Shown: positions 30,658 to 39,645, counted from the stretch's first letter. The stretch: DNA of 64,000 nucleotides from Rhodopirellula islandica (GCF_001027925.1 NZ_LECT01000007.1:186001-250000), one strand, 5' to 3'. The notes: generated from the letters alone by a model not told the origin. Numbers and translations are program-made.

Positions 30658-31860
30658 ATGAAGAAGATGCGCAAAAACGGTTTTACATTGGTGGAACTTT
30701 TGGTGGTCATTGCCATCATCGGCGTCCTGGTTGGCTTGTTGTTGCCAGCCGTCCAAGCGGCACGCGAAGCAGCCCGACGGATGAGCTGCAGCAACAATTT
30801 CAAGCAAATCGGACTTGCACTACACAACTATCACTCGGCTTACAACAAGCTGCCTGCTCAAAAAGGCGGGTCCAACAATGCCAACGATGGATCGCTCGGC
30901 GGGAACCAACTGCGTCTGGGTTGGCTGCCTGCAATCTTGCCTTTCATCGAACAACAAGGTTTGTGGGAACAGATCAGCAACCCTTTGGCAATCAACACGG
31001 ACGGGACACTTCGTGCGACCCCTTGGCCTGGGATGGGCCCCGCACCGTGGCGATCCGATTACACCCCCTGGATCACGGAACTGGCGGCTCTTCGTTGCCC
31101 CAGCGATCCAGGAACGGGACTGCCAGCGCTCGGGCGAACGAACTATGCCGCATGCCAAGGCGATGCCGTCGAATACGGAGAAGTCGGCGCATGGGGCGGT
31201 TCCAATCCGTTTGTGATCAACTCGGGTTATGCGGAACAAATCCGTGCCTCAGGTCGGGGCATGTTCATCGCTCGCCAATACACCGGTTTCCGGGATGTGC
31301 TGGACGGCTTGTCCAACACGATCGCGGCTGGCGAAATTGCCACGGACCTGGGTGACCGCGATATCCGAACCGCTCCGATCGACGGTCCCGGCTCGGCACC
31401 CTTGCGGGACAACCCTTCCTGGGCAAGAGACAATGACAAGATCGATCCCGAACGGCCACAATTCTGGCGATCCGGGGAAAACTTGACCACGGACAACGCT
31501 GCTGGGGACGGCGCCCGCGCAAGCTGGGCTCGTGGATTTCACTGGGCAGACGGCGAAATGCAACACTCTGGCATGAACACCATCCTTTCCCCCAACAGCG
31601 AAACCGTCTCTCGCACCACGGCCGACAGCACTTGGGGCATCTACCCACCCAGTTCACGTCACCAAGGCGGAGTGCATGTGTTGATGGGTGATGGGGCCGT
31701 GAAGTTCATCACCGACTCGATTGAAGCGGGCAACTCGCGTGCTCACACCGTCTACAAGGACCACAGCCCAAGCAACGCGGGATCGCAGAGCCCCTACGGA
31801 TTGTGGGGTGCTCTTGGCACAAAAGCCAACAAAGAAATCGTGTCGCTGGACTCGATCTGA
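30658..31860 (+). CDS. DUF1559 prepilin-like secreted protein
   Basis: 400 residues from ATG 30658, chosen for the SD GGGGAGAG and because it begins a type IV prepilin leader: MKKMRKNGFTLVELLVVIAI, with processing expected at G-FTLVE. The rest is the planctomycete DUF1559 domain: AREAARRMSCSNNFKQIGLA, HNYHSAYNKLP, LPFIEQQGLWEQI, LRCPSDPG, and the terminal block SSRHQGGVHVLMGDGAVKFI. These proteins are greatly expanded in planctomycetes and probably form pseudopilus-like or surface structures; no individual function is established. A strong terminator follows, and a small lipoprotein gene comes next, a common pairing. Confidence 0.93.
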   Translation: MKKMRKNGFTLVELLVVIAIIGVLVGLLLPAVQAAREAARRMSCSNNFKQIGLALHNYHSAYNKLPAQKGGSNNANDGSLGGNQLRLGWLPAILPFIEQQGLWEQISNPLAINTDGTLRATPWPGMGPAPWRSDYTPWITELAALRCPSDPGTGLPALGRTNYAACQGDAVEYGEVGAWGGSNPFVINSGYAEQIRASGRGMFIARQYTGFRDVLDGLSNTIAAGEIATDLGDRDIRTAPIDGPGSAPLRDNPSWARDNDKIDPERPQFWRSGENLTTDNAAGDGARASWARGFHWADGEMQHSGMNTILSPNSETVSRTTADSTWGIYPPSSRHQGGVHVLMGDGAVKFITDSIEAGNSRAHTVYKDHSPSNAGSQSPYGLWGALGTKANKEIVSLDSI

Positions 31861-31896
31861 TTGTCGATCAGGCGACCTGTTCGACGCCCGGGAAAC

Positions 31897-31932
31897 GAAA
31901 AGCGTTGTTGCAATGCAGCCACAACGCTTTTC
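31897..31932 (+). terminator. Rho-independent terminator after the DUF1559 gene
   Basis: A 12-bp stem (GAAAAGCGTTGT at 31897-31908 with ACAACGCTTTTC at 31921-31932) encloses a 12-nt loop and is followed by TCTTTGCC. It lies 36 bp past the stop codon. It would separate or attenuate expression of the small lipoprotein gene that follows. Confidence 0.75.
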
Positions 31933-31981
31933 TCTTTGCCAACCTTGTCCCCCTCTTTCTCTCATACGGAACTGAACGCTG

Positions 31982-32167
31982 ATGTCCCGAACCCCATCTT
32001 CCAACCGATCGTTTGCCTTGCTTTCGCTGATCGCTCTCTCTCTGTTCTGCATCGGATGCGACAGCGGCGAATCAACCGTCATCCAGCAACCTACGGATGC
32101 GGCGCAAGAAATGGAAGACTATGAATCGATGATAAATTCCTCTACGAAAGAACCTTACGGCAAATAG
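31982..32167 (+). CDS. Small lipoprotein paired with the DUF1559 protein
   Basis: 61 residues from ATG 31982. The N terminus is a lipoprotein signal (hydrophobic FALLSLIALSLFCIGC, lipid cysteine about residue 26), followed by a short acidic tail (DAAQEMEDYESMINSSTKEP). Very small lipoproteins of this kind commonly follow DUF1559 genes in planctomycetes. It may anchor or chaperone the pilin-like partner; that role is inference. Terminators lie on both sides, so it could be transcribed by readthrough or from its own promoter. Confidence 0.7.
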   Translation: MSRTPSSNRSFALLSLIALSLFCIGCDSGESTVIQQPTDAAQEMEDYESMINSSTKEPYGK

Positions 32168-32202
32168 GGATCCCAACTCCCCAACCGCCGCCACCCGACA
32201 AC

Positions 32203-32234
32203 AAACGCTGGATCCAAACATGGTTCCAGCGTTT
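32203..32234 (+). terminator. Terminator hairpin after the small lipoprotein gene
   Basis: AAACGCTGGA (32203-32212) pairs with TCCAGCGTTT (32225-32234) around a 12-nt loop, followed by TGCATG. It lies 35 bp after the stop and resembles the hairpin after the DUF1559 gene in size and loop length. Confidence 0.65.
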
Positions 32235-32397
32235 TGCATGGAGTGATCCCACTCGGTCGAACCAATCATTGAATGCGAGCCCCAAACTTGACCCAATCGG
32301 GTGGAACGCATACAGTCCCACAGAAGACGATTCCAAATACGAACGGTCATCGCCCTACCGGTGGCACTGGTCTCAATCGATCCGCGGGAACAAACAA

Positions 32398-33744
32398 ATG
32401 GCCGTACGCTTTTGCACCAGTCTCTTGATATCGACACTGATAAGTCAATTCCTTCTCGTCCCAAGTCTGATGGGGCAGGAATCACTTCAGAGCCAATTCG
32501 CAGAAGCCATCGACCTAGCCGGCAAAAGCAATTTCAGCGGCATCGTGGTTGCCGAAAAAGAGGGAAAGGTCATCGCCAATCAAAGCTTTGGCTACGCCGA
32601 TTCCAAATCGAAAACTCCGATCGATTCCAAAACGCTGTTCGAGATTGGGTCGGTGACCAAACCGGTCACGGCTCTCGCGGTGATCATCCTCGACCGACAA
32701 AGCAAATTGTCTCTTGAGGATTCCATTGCGGATCACTTGCCAAATGTCCCTGAGAGTTGCCGTGACATCACGATCCAACATCTGCTGCAACATACCTCCG
32801 GCATTCCGGGCACGAACTATGGCCCTGTGTCAAAAGATGTCGGGAAGGTGACCGAAGCCTATCTGCAAGGCGGTCCACAGCAGAAACCAGGAACCCAATT
32901 TGAATATTGGAACCAGGGCTACGCGTTGCTCGCCGCGATCATCGCGAAGGTAACCGGTCAAACCTACCCAAACGCAATTCGCGAATTGGTTTTGCGTCCT
33001 GCGAAAATGAATGCCGCGTGCTTCACCGGTGACTCCGCCCCCGAGGGCTTCCAGGTGTCAATTGGCAAATCAACCTATGGCGCGGACCGTTCCGCACTGG
33101 AGCATCCATACGGCGATTTTTACGGTTTGCAATATCAAGGAATGGGAGGGATCGTCACCAACGCGGAGGACATGCTCTCCTTTCTTCTGACGCTTCGGAG
33201 ATCCAAAGCGAGCGTGGAACGAATGCTGCAACCCGGCCCCGACGGCAGCTACGGACTTGGCTGGCGAATTGCCGATGCAGGCGAACCTCATCAGCGAGTC
33301 TCTCACACCGGTTCCGTGCGTGGTTTTCTCACCGCGGTCTCTTGGTACCCAGAACAGAACGCCTCTTTGATCGTCCTGGCCAACACCGACGACAAACGTG
33401 GTTTCTTCCTCGCCGAATCAGGCTGCCGAAAGGCTTTGGAGACCATGGTCATTCCACTCCCGAAATCGCAGCAGTTCGAGCAAGAATTTCGCGAATCGCT
33501 CGTCGGGAAGTTCAGACTTCAGTCGAGGGTGATAACGGTTTCGGAAGCCGGCGAAGGTTTGGAAATGGTGATCGACTGGGGAGGCCCCAAAACGTTTGGC
33601 AAACTCGTGAAAACGTCCTCTCCCAAACGCCTTCAATACTTGGATGGATCCGACGACGACGTCAGCGTGTTGCTGGAAGGGCAAGAAAACGGAAAGGTCC
33701 AATCGCTCACGATCCTCAACAGCAGCTATCTCAGACAGAAGTGA
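32398..33744 (+). CDS. Serine hydrolase, beta-lactamase/class C penicillin-binding fold
   Basis: 448 residues from ATG 32398, which begins a signal peptide (MAVRFCTSLLISTLISQFLL..LMG). Catalytic motifs of the beta-lactamase class C/esterase family are visible: SxxK as SVTK (Ser85, Lys88), YxN as YWN (Tyr170, Asn172), and HTGS near residue 302. Flanking blocks LLQHTSGIPG and GMGGIVTNAEDM are typical. The C-terminal 90 residues form an extra beta domain like those on peptide-cleaving relatives. It probably hydrolyses peptides or esters in the periplasm; antibiotic resistance should not be assumed. It converges on the DUF1571 gene across a 64-bp palindrome. Confidence 0.88.
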   Translation: MAVRFCTSLLISTLISQFLLVPSLMGQESLQSQFAEAIDLAGKSNFSGIVVAEKEGKVIANQSFGYADSKSKTPIDSKTLFEIGSVTKPVTALAVIILDRQSKLSLEDSIADHLPNVPESCRDITIQHLLQHTSGIPGTNYGPVSKDVGKVTEAYLQGGPQQKPGTQFEYWNQGYALLAAIIAKVTGQTYPNAIRELVLRPAKMNAACFTGDSAPEGFQVSIGKSTYGADRSALEHPYGDFYGLQYQGMGGIVTNAEDMLSFLLTLRRSKASVERMLQPGPDGSYGLGWRIADAGEPHQRVSHTGSVRGFLTAVSWYPEQNASLIVLANTDDKRGFFLAESGCRKALETMVIPLPKSQQFEQEFRESLVGKFRLQSRVITVSEAGEGLEMVIDWGGPKTFGKLVKTSSPKRLQYLDGSDDDVSVLLEGQENGKVQSLTILNSSYLRQK

Positions 33745-33840
33745 CCTGGCGTGTCGAGATCGAAGTTCGAAACCGTTGCTACGTTCGCTCGAAGCGTGCC
33801 CAAACGAAGCAGCTACGCAGGAATGATTGAGTTGAATCCC

Positions 33841-33904
33841 GTGAGCCGTTTGGGCGTTCGCCCCGGTTCAGTGCGGGAACCGTGGCTAACGCCAAGCGGC
33901 TCAC
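33841..33904 (+). repeat. 64-bp palindromic repeat, complete copy
   Basis: The ends GTGAGCCGTTTGGGCGTTCG.. and ..GGCTAACGCCAAGCGGCTCAC form an imperfect inverted repeat, with a second internal pairing CCGGTTC/GGGAACCG. It lies between the convergent serine hydrolase and DUF1571 genes. The first 28 bases occur again at 21952-21979 on the other strand, showing it is an interspersed family. Confidence 0.75.
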
Positions 33905-33966
33905 ATACCCGATGACAACTGCGTACCTTTTTAGCAACGCAACAACGACCGTCCCGCGAAAATCGC

Positions 33967-35151
33967 TCAGTCTTTGGCGACTGCGTTGGGGCTGACTTTC
34001 AAATCGGCTTCGGTCAGGCCAACGTTGCCGTTCAGTTTGCCTTTTAATCGAGTCGATGCAAACGTGGCATCCGCCAAACCGACGTTCAGCTTCAGATCCG
34101 CGTAGGTGTACTCTTCCTTCAACTCAGGTGCATCACTTTCCGAAGCGGGCCAATCGTAGACTTCCAAACGAATCGGCACGTGCAGTTCGTCGTCGATGAA
34201 CGCGTTGGCACGATGGAATGTGACCCCACCTTCCTGGGTCGGATGTACGATTTGGATGTGCGTGGCTGGACGCCCCATCACCCGAGCGTTGCGAAAGTAG
34301 GTCACCTCGGTGTTGTCGCCGCTGGGATCATTCTCCATGTCGAATTCGATCAGCCCGATCAACCGATTCATGATCTTGTCAAAGCCAATGTCCGTGATGG
34401 GGTAGTTGCTTTGCTCTTGCGCTTGACGCCCGTGTGGGTCGATCGACAGCACCAAGTAGCTCAGTGCCCCACCGCCTTTTCGAACCCTGGCTTTGCCTTC
34501 GTTCTCGCCCTCGATGTAGAGCACGCGACGATCACGGAGGGTGCGCGGTGACTGGTACTGCAGAAACACCGACATCGGTGAGACCTCACCTTGCTCGTTG
34601 GCTTGTTCCACGCGAACCGCCACGTCCATGATTTGAGGGATTTGCAAATCACCATCAATCCGTTCGCGTTTGATCAGTTTGCAACTGTAGTCGCTGACGT
34701 GCTGGCGAATGTGGTCCGCATGAGCTTGGGCAAACCCAAGCGCCCAACTCAACGGATGATCCGCCAGTGGAGGTGTCGATCGATGATCGTCCAAACCACC
34801 AGTGGTTCCCTTCGCTTCGCTCAGCGGAGCAAAGGAGTCGTTGGTTGAAAATGCATTCGCTGGTGAGGTGGCCGACATCTGCTCAATGATGTTCTGCTCA
34901 TCCAACCCCAGCTCAGCGATGGCCTGCTTGGCCAGCTGGTCGGTGGGATCCTCGACGGCAATCTTCTGCACAGAAACACGCCCCTCATTGACTCGACCGT
35001 CGTTGCCCGCATGCTTGACTGCCGAAGCGGTTTCGTCCGCACGAACCGCGACGGGGTTGGACATCGATCCCAACAGAACGCATGAGAGCGTCAACTTGGA
35101 AGCGAGGATGCTTGAAGATCGAAGGCGGTGAATCAGCGATGGGGTCGGCAT
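33967..35151 (-). CDS. DUF1571 domain secreted protein
   Basis: 394 residues from ATG 35151; a longer frame to 35265 lacks a signal sequence. The N terminus carries a long export signal (RSSSILASKLTLSCVLLGSM..VRA). The conserved domain covers about 130-370: HVSDYSCKLIKRERIDG, SVFLQYQSPRTLRDRRVLYI, RKGGGALSYLVLSIDPHG, SNYPITDIGF, and THIQIVHP. This matches the DUF1571 family of planctomycete secreted proteins, a LolA-like beta fold by appearance but of unproven function. It is divergent from the cation exchanger gene. Confidence 0.85.
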   Translation of the reverse strand: MPTPSLIHRLRSSSILASKLTLSCVLLGSMSNPVAVRADETASAVKHAGNDGRVNEGRVSVQKIAVEDPTDQLAKQAIAELGLDEQNIIEQMSATSPANAFSTNDSFAPLSEAKGTTGGLDDHRSTPPLADHPLSWALGFAQAHADHIRQHVSDYSCKLIKRERIDGDLQIPQIMDVAVRVEQANEQGEVSPMSVFLQYQSPRTLRDRRVLYIEGENEGKARVRKGGGALSYLVLSIDPHGRQAQEQSNYPITDIGFDKIMNRLIGLIEFDMENDPSGDNTEVTYFRNARVMGRPATHIQIVHPTQEGGVTFHRANAFIDDELHVPIRLEVYDWPASESDAPELKEEYTYADLKLNVGLADATFASTRLKGKLNGNVGLTEADLKVSPNAVAKD

Positions 35152-35656
35152 GGAAGGTGGCTCCAAATGGCGGTCAAAAGTCCGTTTGTTTCCGGTGGTG
35201 CTCGTTCGGCCCAGGCGGCGATGTCCGTTGGTGCACGAAGCGTGCCGATTGCCTGCAAAAGTCAAAGTTTCAGACTAGCGGCGTCCCGAGTCGAAACAAC
35301 TGAAAAGGACCAAACTGGGCTGGAACGAAAATCTTGGCGCCTGGACGGTCGTCAAAACCGGCATAGCCTTCCGCGTCTCCAGCCCCGCAAAACACGTCTC
35401 GCGGGATGTTTCACGGGGCAGGGGAGTGTCCTTGCGCAGCCACCGCCGAGTCCTCTCAGAGCATTCCGCCTTCATTTTGACATGCATGCATTGCATTCTG
35501 AGACACCTTCGTGAAACCAAATGTGGAACCCAAACACCATCCGGGGCCCTGGCAAACTTGATCCGCCGCTTGTAATTGTTACCGTCGCGATGTCATTCTT
35601 TGCGGTCGCGAGCATTCAACGAATCAAACTCCCTCTTTCCCGTTTCCAAGGCTTCC
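35152..35656. promoter_or_regulatory. Divergent intergenic region, DUF1571 / cation exchanger
   Basis: 505 bp between two divergent starts. Several open frames cross it but none shows a signal, domain or SD. Promoters for both genes should lie here. I see no repeat or stable long hairpin. Confidence 0.4.
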
Positions 35657-36964
35657 ATGGGCATCGTCATCCCACTCGTTCTGATCTTCCTCACCTGCTT
35701 GGTCATCTGGCGAGCCTGCGACGGATTCGAAATCGCGAGTGAGTACATCGGCCGCAATCTTTCCGAAGGCGTTCGTGGCGGCACGATCAATGCCATCTCC
35801 AGTTCCGTCCCAGAACTCTTCACGACCCTGATCGCACTGTTTGTGCTTTCCGATCGCGATGGGTTTTCGATCGGAATCGGCACCACAGCCGGAAGCGCGT
35901 TGTTCAACGGGATGATCATCCCGGCCGTCTGCATCCTCAGCGTGGTGGGCTTTGTCGTGATGGGAGTCCGCGTCACTTCGGTCAACGTTTCCACGCGAGT
36001 CCTTCTGCGTGATGGCCTCTCGTTGATTCTCTGCGAGTTCATTTTGATCCTGCTGATCAACGGGGAACAACTTCATTGGTGGCAAGGTTTGATCCTGATG
36101 CTGATGTACGGGGCCTACCTCACGTACATGCTGACGACGATGAAGCCGTCTGAGAGGAACCCTTCCGAAAACACCCTGGATGAAGAAGACACGGAAGAGG
36201 ACGATGCCCCACGCGGCCTGCTCGCCACCTTGTTCTACTGGATCTCGGGAGGACCGTTGCTGGATCTGGAACGATGGTTTGTCAAAGACCATCACCGCGA
36301 ACAGATGAAGCAAGAAACCTGGAACGGCTGGGGATTGCTGCTGACCAGCACCGGGGTCATCGCCGTTGCCTGCTGGGCGTTGGTGTTGGCCTGCGAGTGG
36401 CTCGGCAGCGGCCCTGCCAACCTCGAGAACCCTTCCTACGAATTGTTCGGCCAGACCTTTGAAGGGCTTGGCATGCCAGCGATGTTCGTCGCGGTCATCT
36501 TTGCATCGATGGCAACCAGTGTTCCGGACACGGTCATGTCCATTCGCGACGCTCGGGACGGCGACTACGACGATGCGGTGGCCAACGCGTTGGGCAGCAA
36601 CATCTTTGACATCTGCTTCGCGCTTGGGTTTCCGCTGTTTCTGTTCACTTTGTTTCACGGCCCAATTCAGATGGAACCTGAGATCGCAGCTCAAAGCGGT
36701 GAACTGCGGTTGTTCCTCTTCCTTCTGACGATCGTCGGTTTCTTGATCTACTACATCGGCAAACGAGGCGTCGCCTCCGATGGAACCAAGACCGTCGAAA
36801 TGAAACGGGGCAAAGCGTTCGCTTTGCTCACCATGTACAGCCTGTTCGTGCTCTATATCGTGGCTCACGAACAAGACGTCGAATTTGTCCACCAAATCTC
36901 GGACCACTTGCAAAGCGTGCTGCAAAGACTGCCTGCAATTGGGGCAATTTTGTGCTCCGGCTAG
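35657..36964 (+). CDS. Sodium/calcium exchanger-family membrane protein
   Basis: 435 residues from ATG 35657. The Ca2+/cation antiporter family is shown by two inverted alpha-repeat regions: SEGVRGGTINAISSSVPELFTTL with GTTAGSALFNGMIIPA in the first half, and ASMATSVPDTVMS with VANALGSNIFDICFALGFP in the second. About ten hydrophobic helices are visible. A central acidic cytoplasmic loop (NTLDEEDTEEDDAP, about 178-192) separates the halves. It exports Ca2+ or another cation in exchange for Na+ or H+. It is monocistronic, with the sigma factor gene 108 bp downstream. Confidence 0.9.
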   Translation: MGIVIPLVLIFLTCLVIWRACDGFEIASEYIGRNLSEGVRGGTINAISSSVPELFTTLIALFVLSDRDGFSIGIGTTAGSALFNGMIIPAVCILSVVGFVVMGVRVTSVNVSTRVLLRDGLSLILCEFILILLINGEQLHWWQGLILMLMYGAYLTYMLTTMKPSERNPSENTLDEEDTEEDDAPRGLLATLFYWISGGPLLDLERWFVKDHHREQMKQETWNGWGLLLTSTGVIAVACWALVLACEWLGSGPANLENPSYELFGQTFEGLGMPAMFVAVIFASMATSVPDTVMSIRDARDGDYDDAVANALGSNIFDICFALGFPLFLFTLFHGPIQMEPEIAAQSGELRLFLFLLTIVGFLIYYIGKRGVASDGTKTVEMKRGKAFALLTMYSLFVLYIVAHEQDVEFVHQISDHLQSVLQRLPAIGAILCSG

Positions 36965-37072
36965 ATCGAGGGCGGGTAATCTTCGACAATCAGGAACGCC
37001 TGCGCTGCACGAACCGAAAGCGGCGTCGACGTGGTGTTGTCACAGGTGGTTTGCGATGCAACAGTTGTTTTA

Positions 37073-37714
37073 ATGTCAGAATCAAGAAACATCAGCCACT
37101 GGATCGACCAAGTCAAAGACGGCGATTCCATTGCTGCCAACCAGATTTGGCAGCACTACTATGATCGGCTGGTGCGATCGGTTCGAAACAAACTCTTCGG
37201 CCAAAACCGCGCCGTCTCGGACGAAGAAGACATTGTCCTGAGCGTCTTCGACAGTTTTTATTCAGCCGCTCAAAAAGGCCGCTTTCCGGATCTTTCCGAC
37301 CGAGACGATTTGTGGCGTTTGCTGTTGAAGATGTCCGCCCGAAAAGTGGTCGACAAAAAACGTCGCGATCATCGCCAGCGACGGGGCGGGGATGTTCAGC
37401 TTCATTCACTGGACAAACGTGACGAAAACCAATCCTTCATCGAGGCCATCGGCGATGAGCCATCCCCCGAGATGGTATTGATGATGGAGGAATCCGTGGA
37501 GCAATTTTTTTCGCATTTAGGTGTCGGGCAACTGCGAGATTTGGCGGGTGCCAAGTTAGAAGGGTATTCCAACACGGAACTTGCCGCACGATTTGGATGC
37601 TCCGAACGGACGATTGAACGTCGTCTGCACCTCATCCGTGAAAAATGTCACCAGGAACTGTTCGATGAGCATTCGCCAAAAGAAACTACCGATCGCGACC
37701 TTGGAACGAATTGA
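37073..37714 (+). CDS. ECF-type RNA polymerase sigma factor
   Basis: 213 residues from ATG 37073. Region 2 is about 15-100 (WQHYYDRLVRSVRNKLF, DEEDIVLSVFDSFYSAAQKG) and region 4 about 145-200 with a helix-turn-helix LEGYSNTELAARFGCSERTIERRL. It matches the planctomycete-expanded ECF subfamily rather than the RpoE type. The kinase gene starts inside its 3' end (50-bp overlap), the usual arrangement in planctomycetes in which a Ser/Thr kinase is thought to control the sigma factor. No anti-sigma factor is seen. Confidence 0.9.
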   Translation: MSESRNISHWIDQVKDGDSIAANQIWQHYYDRLVRSVRNKLFGQNRAVSDEEDIVLSVFDSFYSAAQKGRFPDLSDRDDLWRLLLKMSARKVVDKKRRDHRQRRGGDVQLHSLDKRDENQSFIEAIGDEPSPEMVLMMEESVEQFFSHLGVGQLRDLAGAKLEGYSNTELAARFGCSERTIERRLHLIREKCHQELFDEHSPKETTDRDLGTN

Positions 37715-39416
37715 CGACCTGTGCGCGGACTTCGAGCACAAATGGCAAACCGATCAATCGCCCAGCATTGAATCCTTTCTAACCGAGGACATTCCGCCGG
37801 ACGAACGGGACGTCCTGCTGGCGGAACTGATTGTGTTGGATATCGATTATCGCCGACGACGGGCTGAGCAACCCACCGAGCAAGACTACCTGGATCGTTT
37901 TCAAGACAACGCCCAGGTGATCCGCGACGCATTTCGTGGAAACGGCCAACCCAAGCGAGCCTTCATCCCACCGTCGGTGGAGCAACTGGGAAAGCGATTC
38001 CCCAATTTGAAGATCACCGAACTACTCGGCGCGGGCGGAATGGGTGCGGTCTACAAAGCACGCCAAGAAGGCCTGGATCGTGTCGTTGCCCTTAAAATCC
38101 TCCCCGAAGAATTCGGACACGATGTCAAGTTCGCATTGCGGTTCACTCGTGAAGCTCGCACGCTCGCGAAATTGAACCATCCGAATATTGTCTCGGTCTA
38201 TGAGTTCGGACACGTCGACGACACGTACTATTTCTTGATGGAGTACGTTGACGGGTCCACGCTGCGTGATGTGGTCGCGGCCGGCCAACTCGCCCCCGCC
38301 CATGCGCTCGCGATCGTGCCGCATCTTTGCGACGCGCTCCAGTTCGCTCATGACAACGGCGTCATCCACCGCGACATCAAACCAGAAAACATCCTGATGG
38401 CGGTCGATGGCTCGGTGAAGATCGCCGACTTCGGACTTTCGCGACTCCTCGGCGATCAAGACCAACCATCAGCGCTCACCGGCACCCACCAGATCATGGG
38501 AACGCCGCGGTACATGGCCCCTGAACAACTTGAAGGTGCACGTGGCGTCGACCATCGCGCCGACATCTATTCGCTGGGCGTCGTGTTCTACGAAATGCTG
38601 ACGGGTGAACTTCCGATCGGTCGTTTCGCGGCCCCATCCCAAAAGGTCGAGATCGATGTTCGTTTGGATGATGTCGTTCTGCGAACACTGGAAAAGGAAC
38701 CTCGGAGACGCTATCAACGAGCCAGCCAAATCAAATCCGATATGCAGTCCATTGCGTCCGGTGACCGGGCCGCGCTCGCTCCAACCCAGATCGTGGACTC
38801 GGCGTCACAACGAGACCGTCTCCCTTCCTCCGCTGGGATGCACGAGCAAGAACTCGCCGGCCGTTTGCTCCTGACACGTCGCCAACTCATGGAGCGGGTC
38901 AAATCAGCGTTGCGACCTCTGGGTGTCGGCCAGGTGCTTCAAATTATGATCGGAGTCGCTCTCATCGCGCTGGGTGCTTACTGCTGGGCCCCCAACACGC
39001 ACGTGCCACATCGACTGGTCAGCGGTGTGATCGTGCACGTCTACGGGTTGTTCTTGATCATTTCGGCGGCCAACGTCTTGGTTCGAATCAAACGCATCGA
39101 CACGTCCCAACCGATCACCGAAATTCGCGAGAAGCTCGGCGCCGTCAGGCGTTTTTCTTTGTGGGTCGGTCCCGTCATCGGCTTCGCATGGTGGTTGATT
39201 TGGATCCCCGTTGTCGTGGCCGCAGGGTTCGATCAGGTCCTGCACCCCAACTCACTTTACCCGTCACTGATTGTGGGCGTGATCGGAATCGTCGTCTCAT
39301 GCGGTTTGTATGCCATGGCAATGAAATCAGAACTCGCGCGTCAAAAGATCGGCGGCCGAAGTGTCACCAATGCCGAACGAGAACTCACACAAATCGAACA
39401 AGCCAGCATCCGCTGA
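37665..39416 (+). CDS. Membrane-bound Ser/Thr protein kinase paired with the ECF sigma factor
   Basis: 583 residues from ATG 37665, overlapping the sigma gene by 50 bp. A 100-residue N-terminal region (LERIDDLCADFEHKW..PSIESFL) is typical of planctomycete kinases. The Hanks-type kinase domain covers about 115-370: glycine loop GAGGMG (122-127), ATP lysine K144, HRDIKPEN with catalytic Asp237, DFG at 255-257, and the activation segment end GTPRYMAPEQ. After a linker, four hydrophobic helices (about 425-560) anchor it in the membrane, with almost no extracytoplasmic sensor domain. It probably relays a membrane-associated signal to the co-encoded sigma factor. Copy 3 of the 125-bp element begins 6 bp after its stop. 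Confidence 0.93.
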   Translation: MSIRQKKLPIATLERIDDLCADFEHKWQTDQSPSIESFLTEDIPPDERDVLLAELIVLDIDYRRRRAEQPTEQDYLDRFQDNAQVIRDAFRGNGQPKRAFIPPSVEQLGKRFPNLKITELLGAGGMGAVYKARQEGLDRVVALKILPEEFGHDVKFALRFTREARTLAKLNHPNIVSVYEFGHVDDTYYFLMEYVDGSTLRDVVAAGQLAPAHALAIVPHLCDALQFAHDNGVIHRDIKPENILMAVDGSVKIADFGLSRLLGDQDQPSALTGTHQIMGTPRYMAPEQLEGARGVDHRADIYSLGVVFYEMLTGELPIGRFAAPSQKVEIDVRLDDVVLRTLEKEPRRRYQRASQIKSDMQSIASGDRAALAPTQIVDSASQRDRLPSSAGMHEQELAGRLLLTRRQLMERVKSALRPLGVGQVLQIMIGVALIALGAYCWAPNTHVPHRLVSGVIVHVYGLFLIISAANVLVRIKRIDTSQPITEIREKLGAVRRFSLWVGPVIGFAWWLIWIPVVVAAGFDQVLHPNSLYPSLIVGVIGIVVSCGLYAMAMKSELARQKIGGRSVTNAERELTQIEQASIR

Positions 39417-39422
39417 TTTCGA

Positions 39423-39547
39423 GTGGTCTGTCATGACTTATCCCGAGGGTAGTGGACGAGGCGACGAGTCCTGAACTGGCGTCAAATCCAAGGACTCGTC
39501 GCCTCGTCCACTACGATCAACCCTAACTTTTAGCTGTGACAGACCAG
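39423..39547 (+). repeat. 125-bp palindromic interspersed element, copy 3
   Basis: Same orientation and length as copy 1, starting 6 bp after the kinase stop. The central stem reads GTGGACGAGGCGACGAGTCC and pairs perfectly with its right arm: relative to copy 1, C3527 is replaced by G39463 and its partner G3564 by C39500, so pairing is kept. The right end reads TGACAGACCAG, one base off the full inverted repeat. Confidence 0.85.
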
Positions 39548-39554
39548 CAGCTTC

Positions 39555-39645
39555 CTGAGTCCTGAGTCCTGAGGCCTGAGTCCTGAGGCCTGAGTCCTGA
39601 GGCCCTGAGTCCTGAGGCCCTGAGGCCCTGTGGCCCTGTGGCCCT
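39555..39645. repeat. Tandem array of 7-8 bp units
   Basis: About twelve units drift in sequence: CTGAGTC, CTGAGGC, then CTGAGGCC and CTGTGGCC. The array lies between element copy 3 and the 3' end of the SDR gene at 39654, so it fills the convergent junction. Confidence 0.85.

Noticed and set aside
32398-33744. Antibiotic-resistance beta-lactamase
   Set aside because: SxxK, YxN and HTGS are shared with many esterases and peptidases; the extra C-terminal domain favours a general serine hydrolase.
35128-35514. Plus-strand frame of 128 codons in the DUF1571/exchanger gap
   Set aside because: No recognisable content; begins inside the signal peptide region of the DUF1571 gene on the opposite strand.
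35624-36925. Minus-strand frame of 433 codons opposite the cation exchanger
   Set aside because: Highly charged Asp/Gln/His composition without motifs, opposite a protein with clear alpha-repeats.
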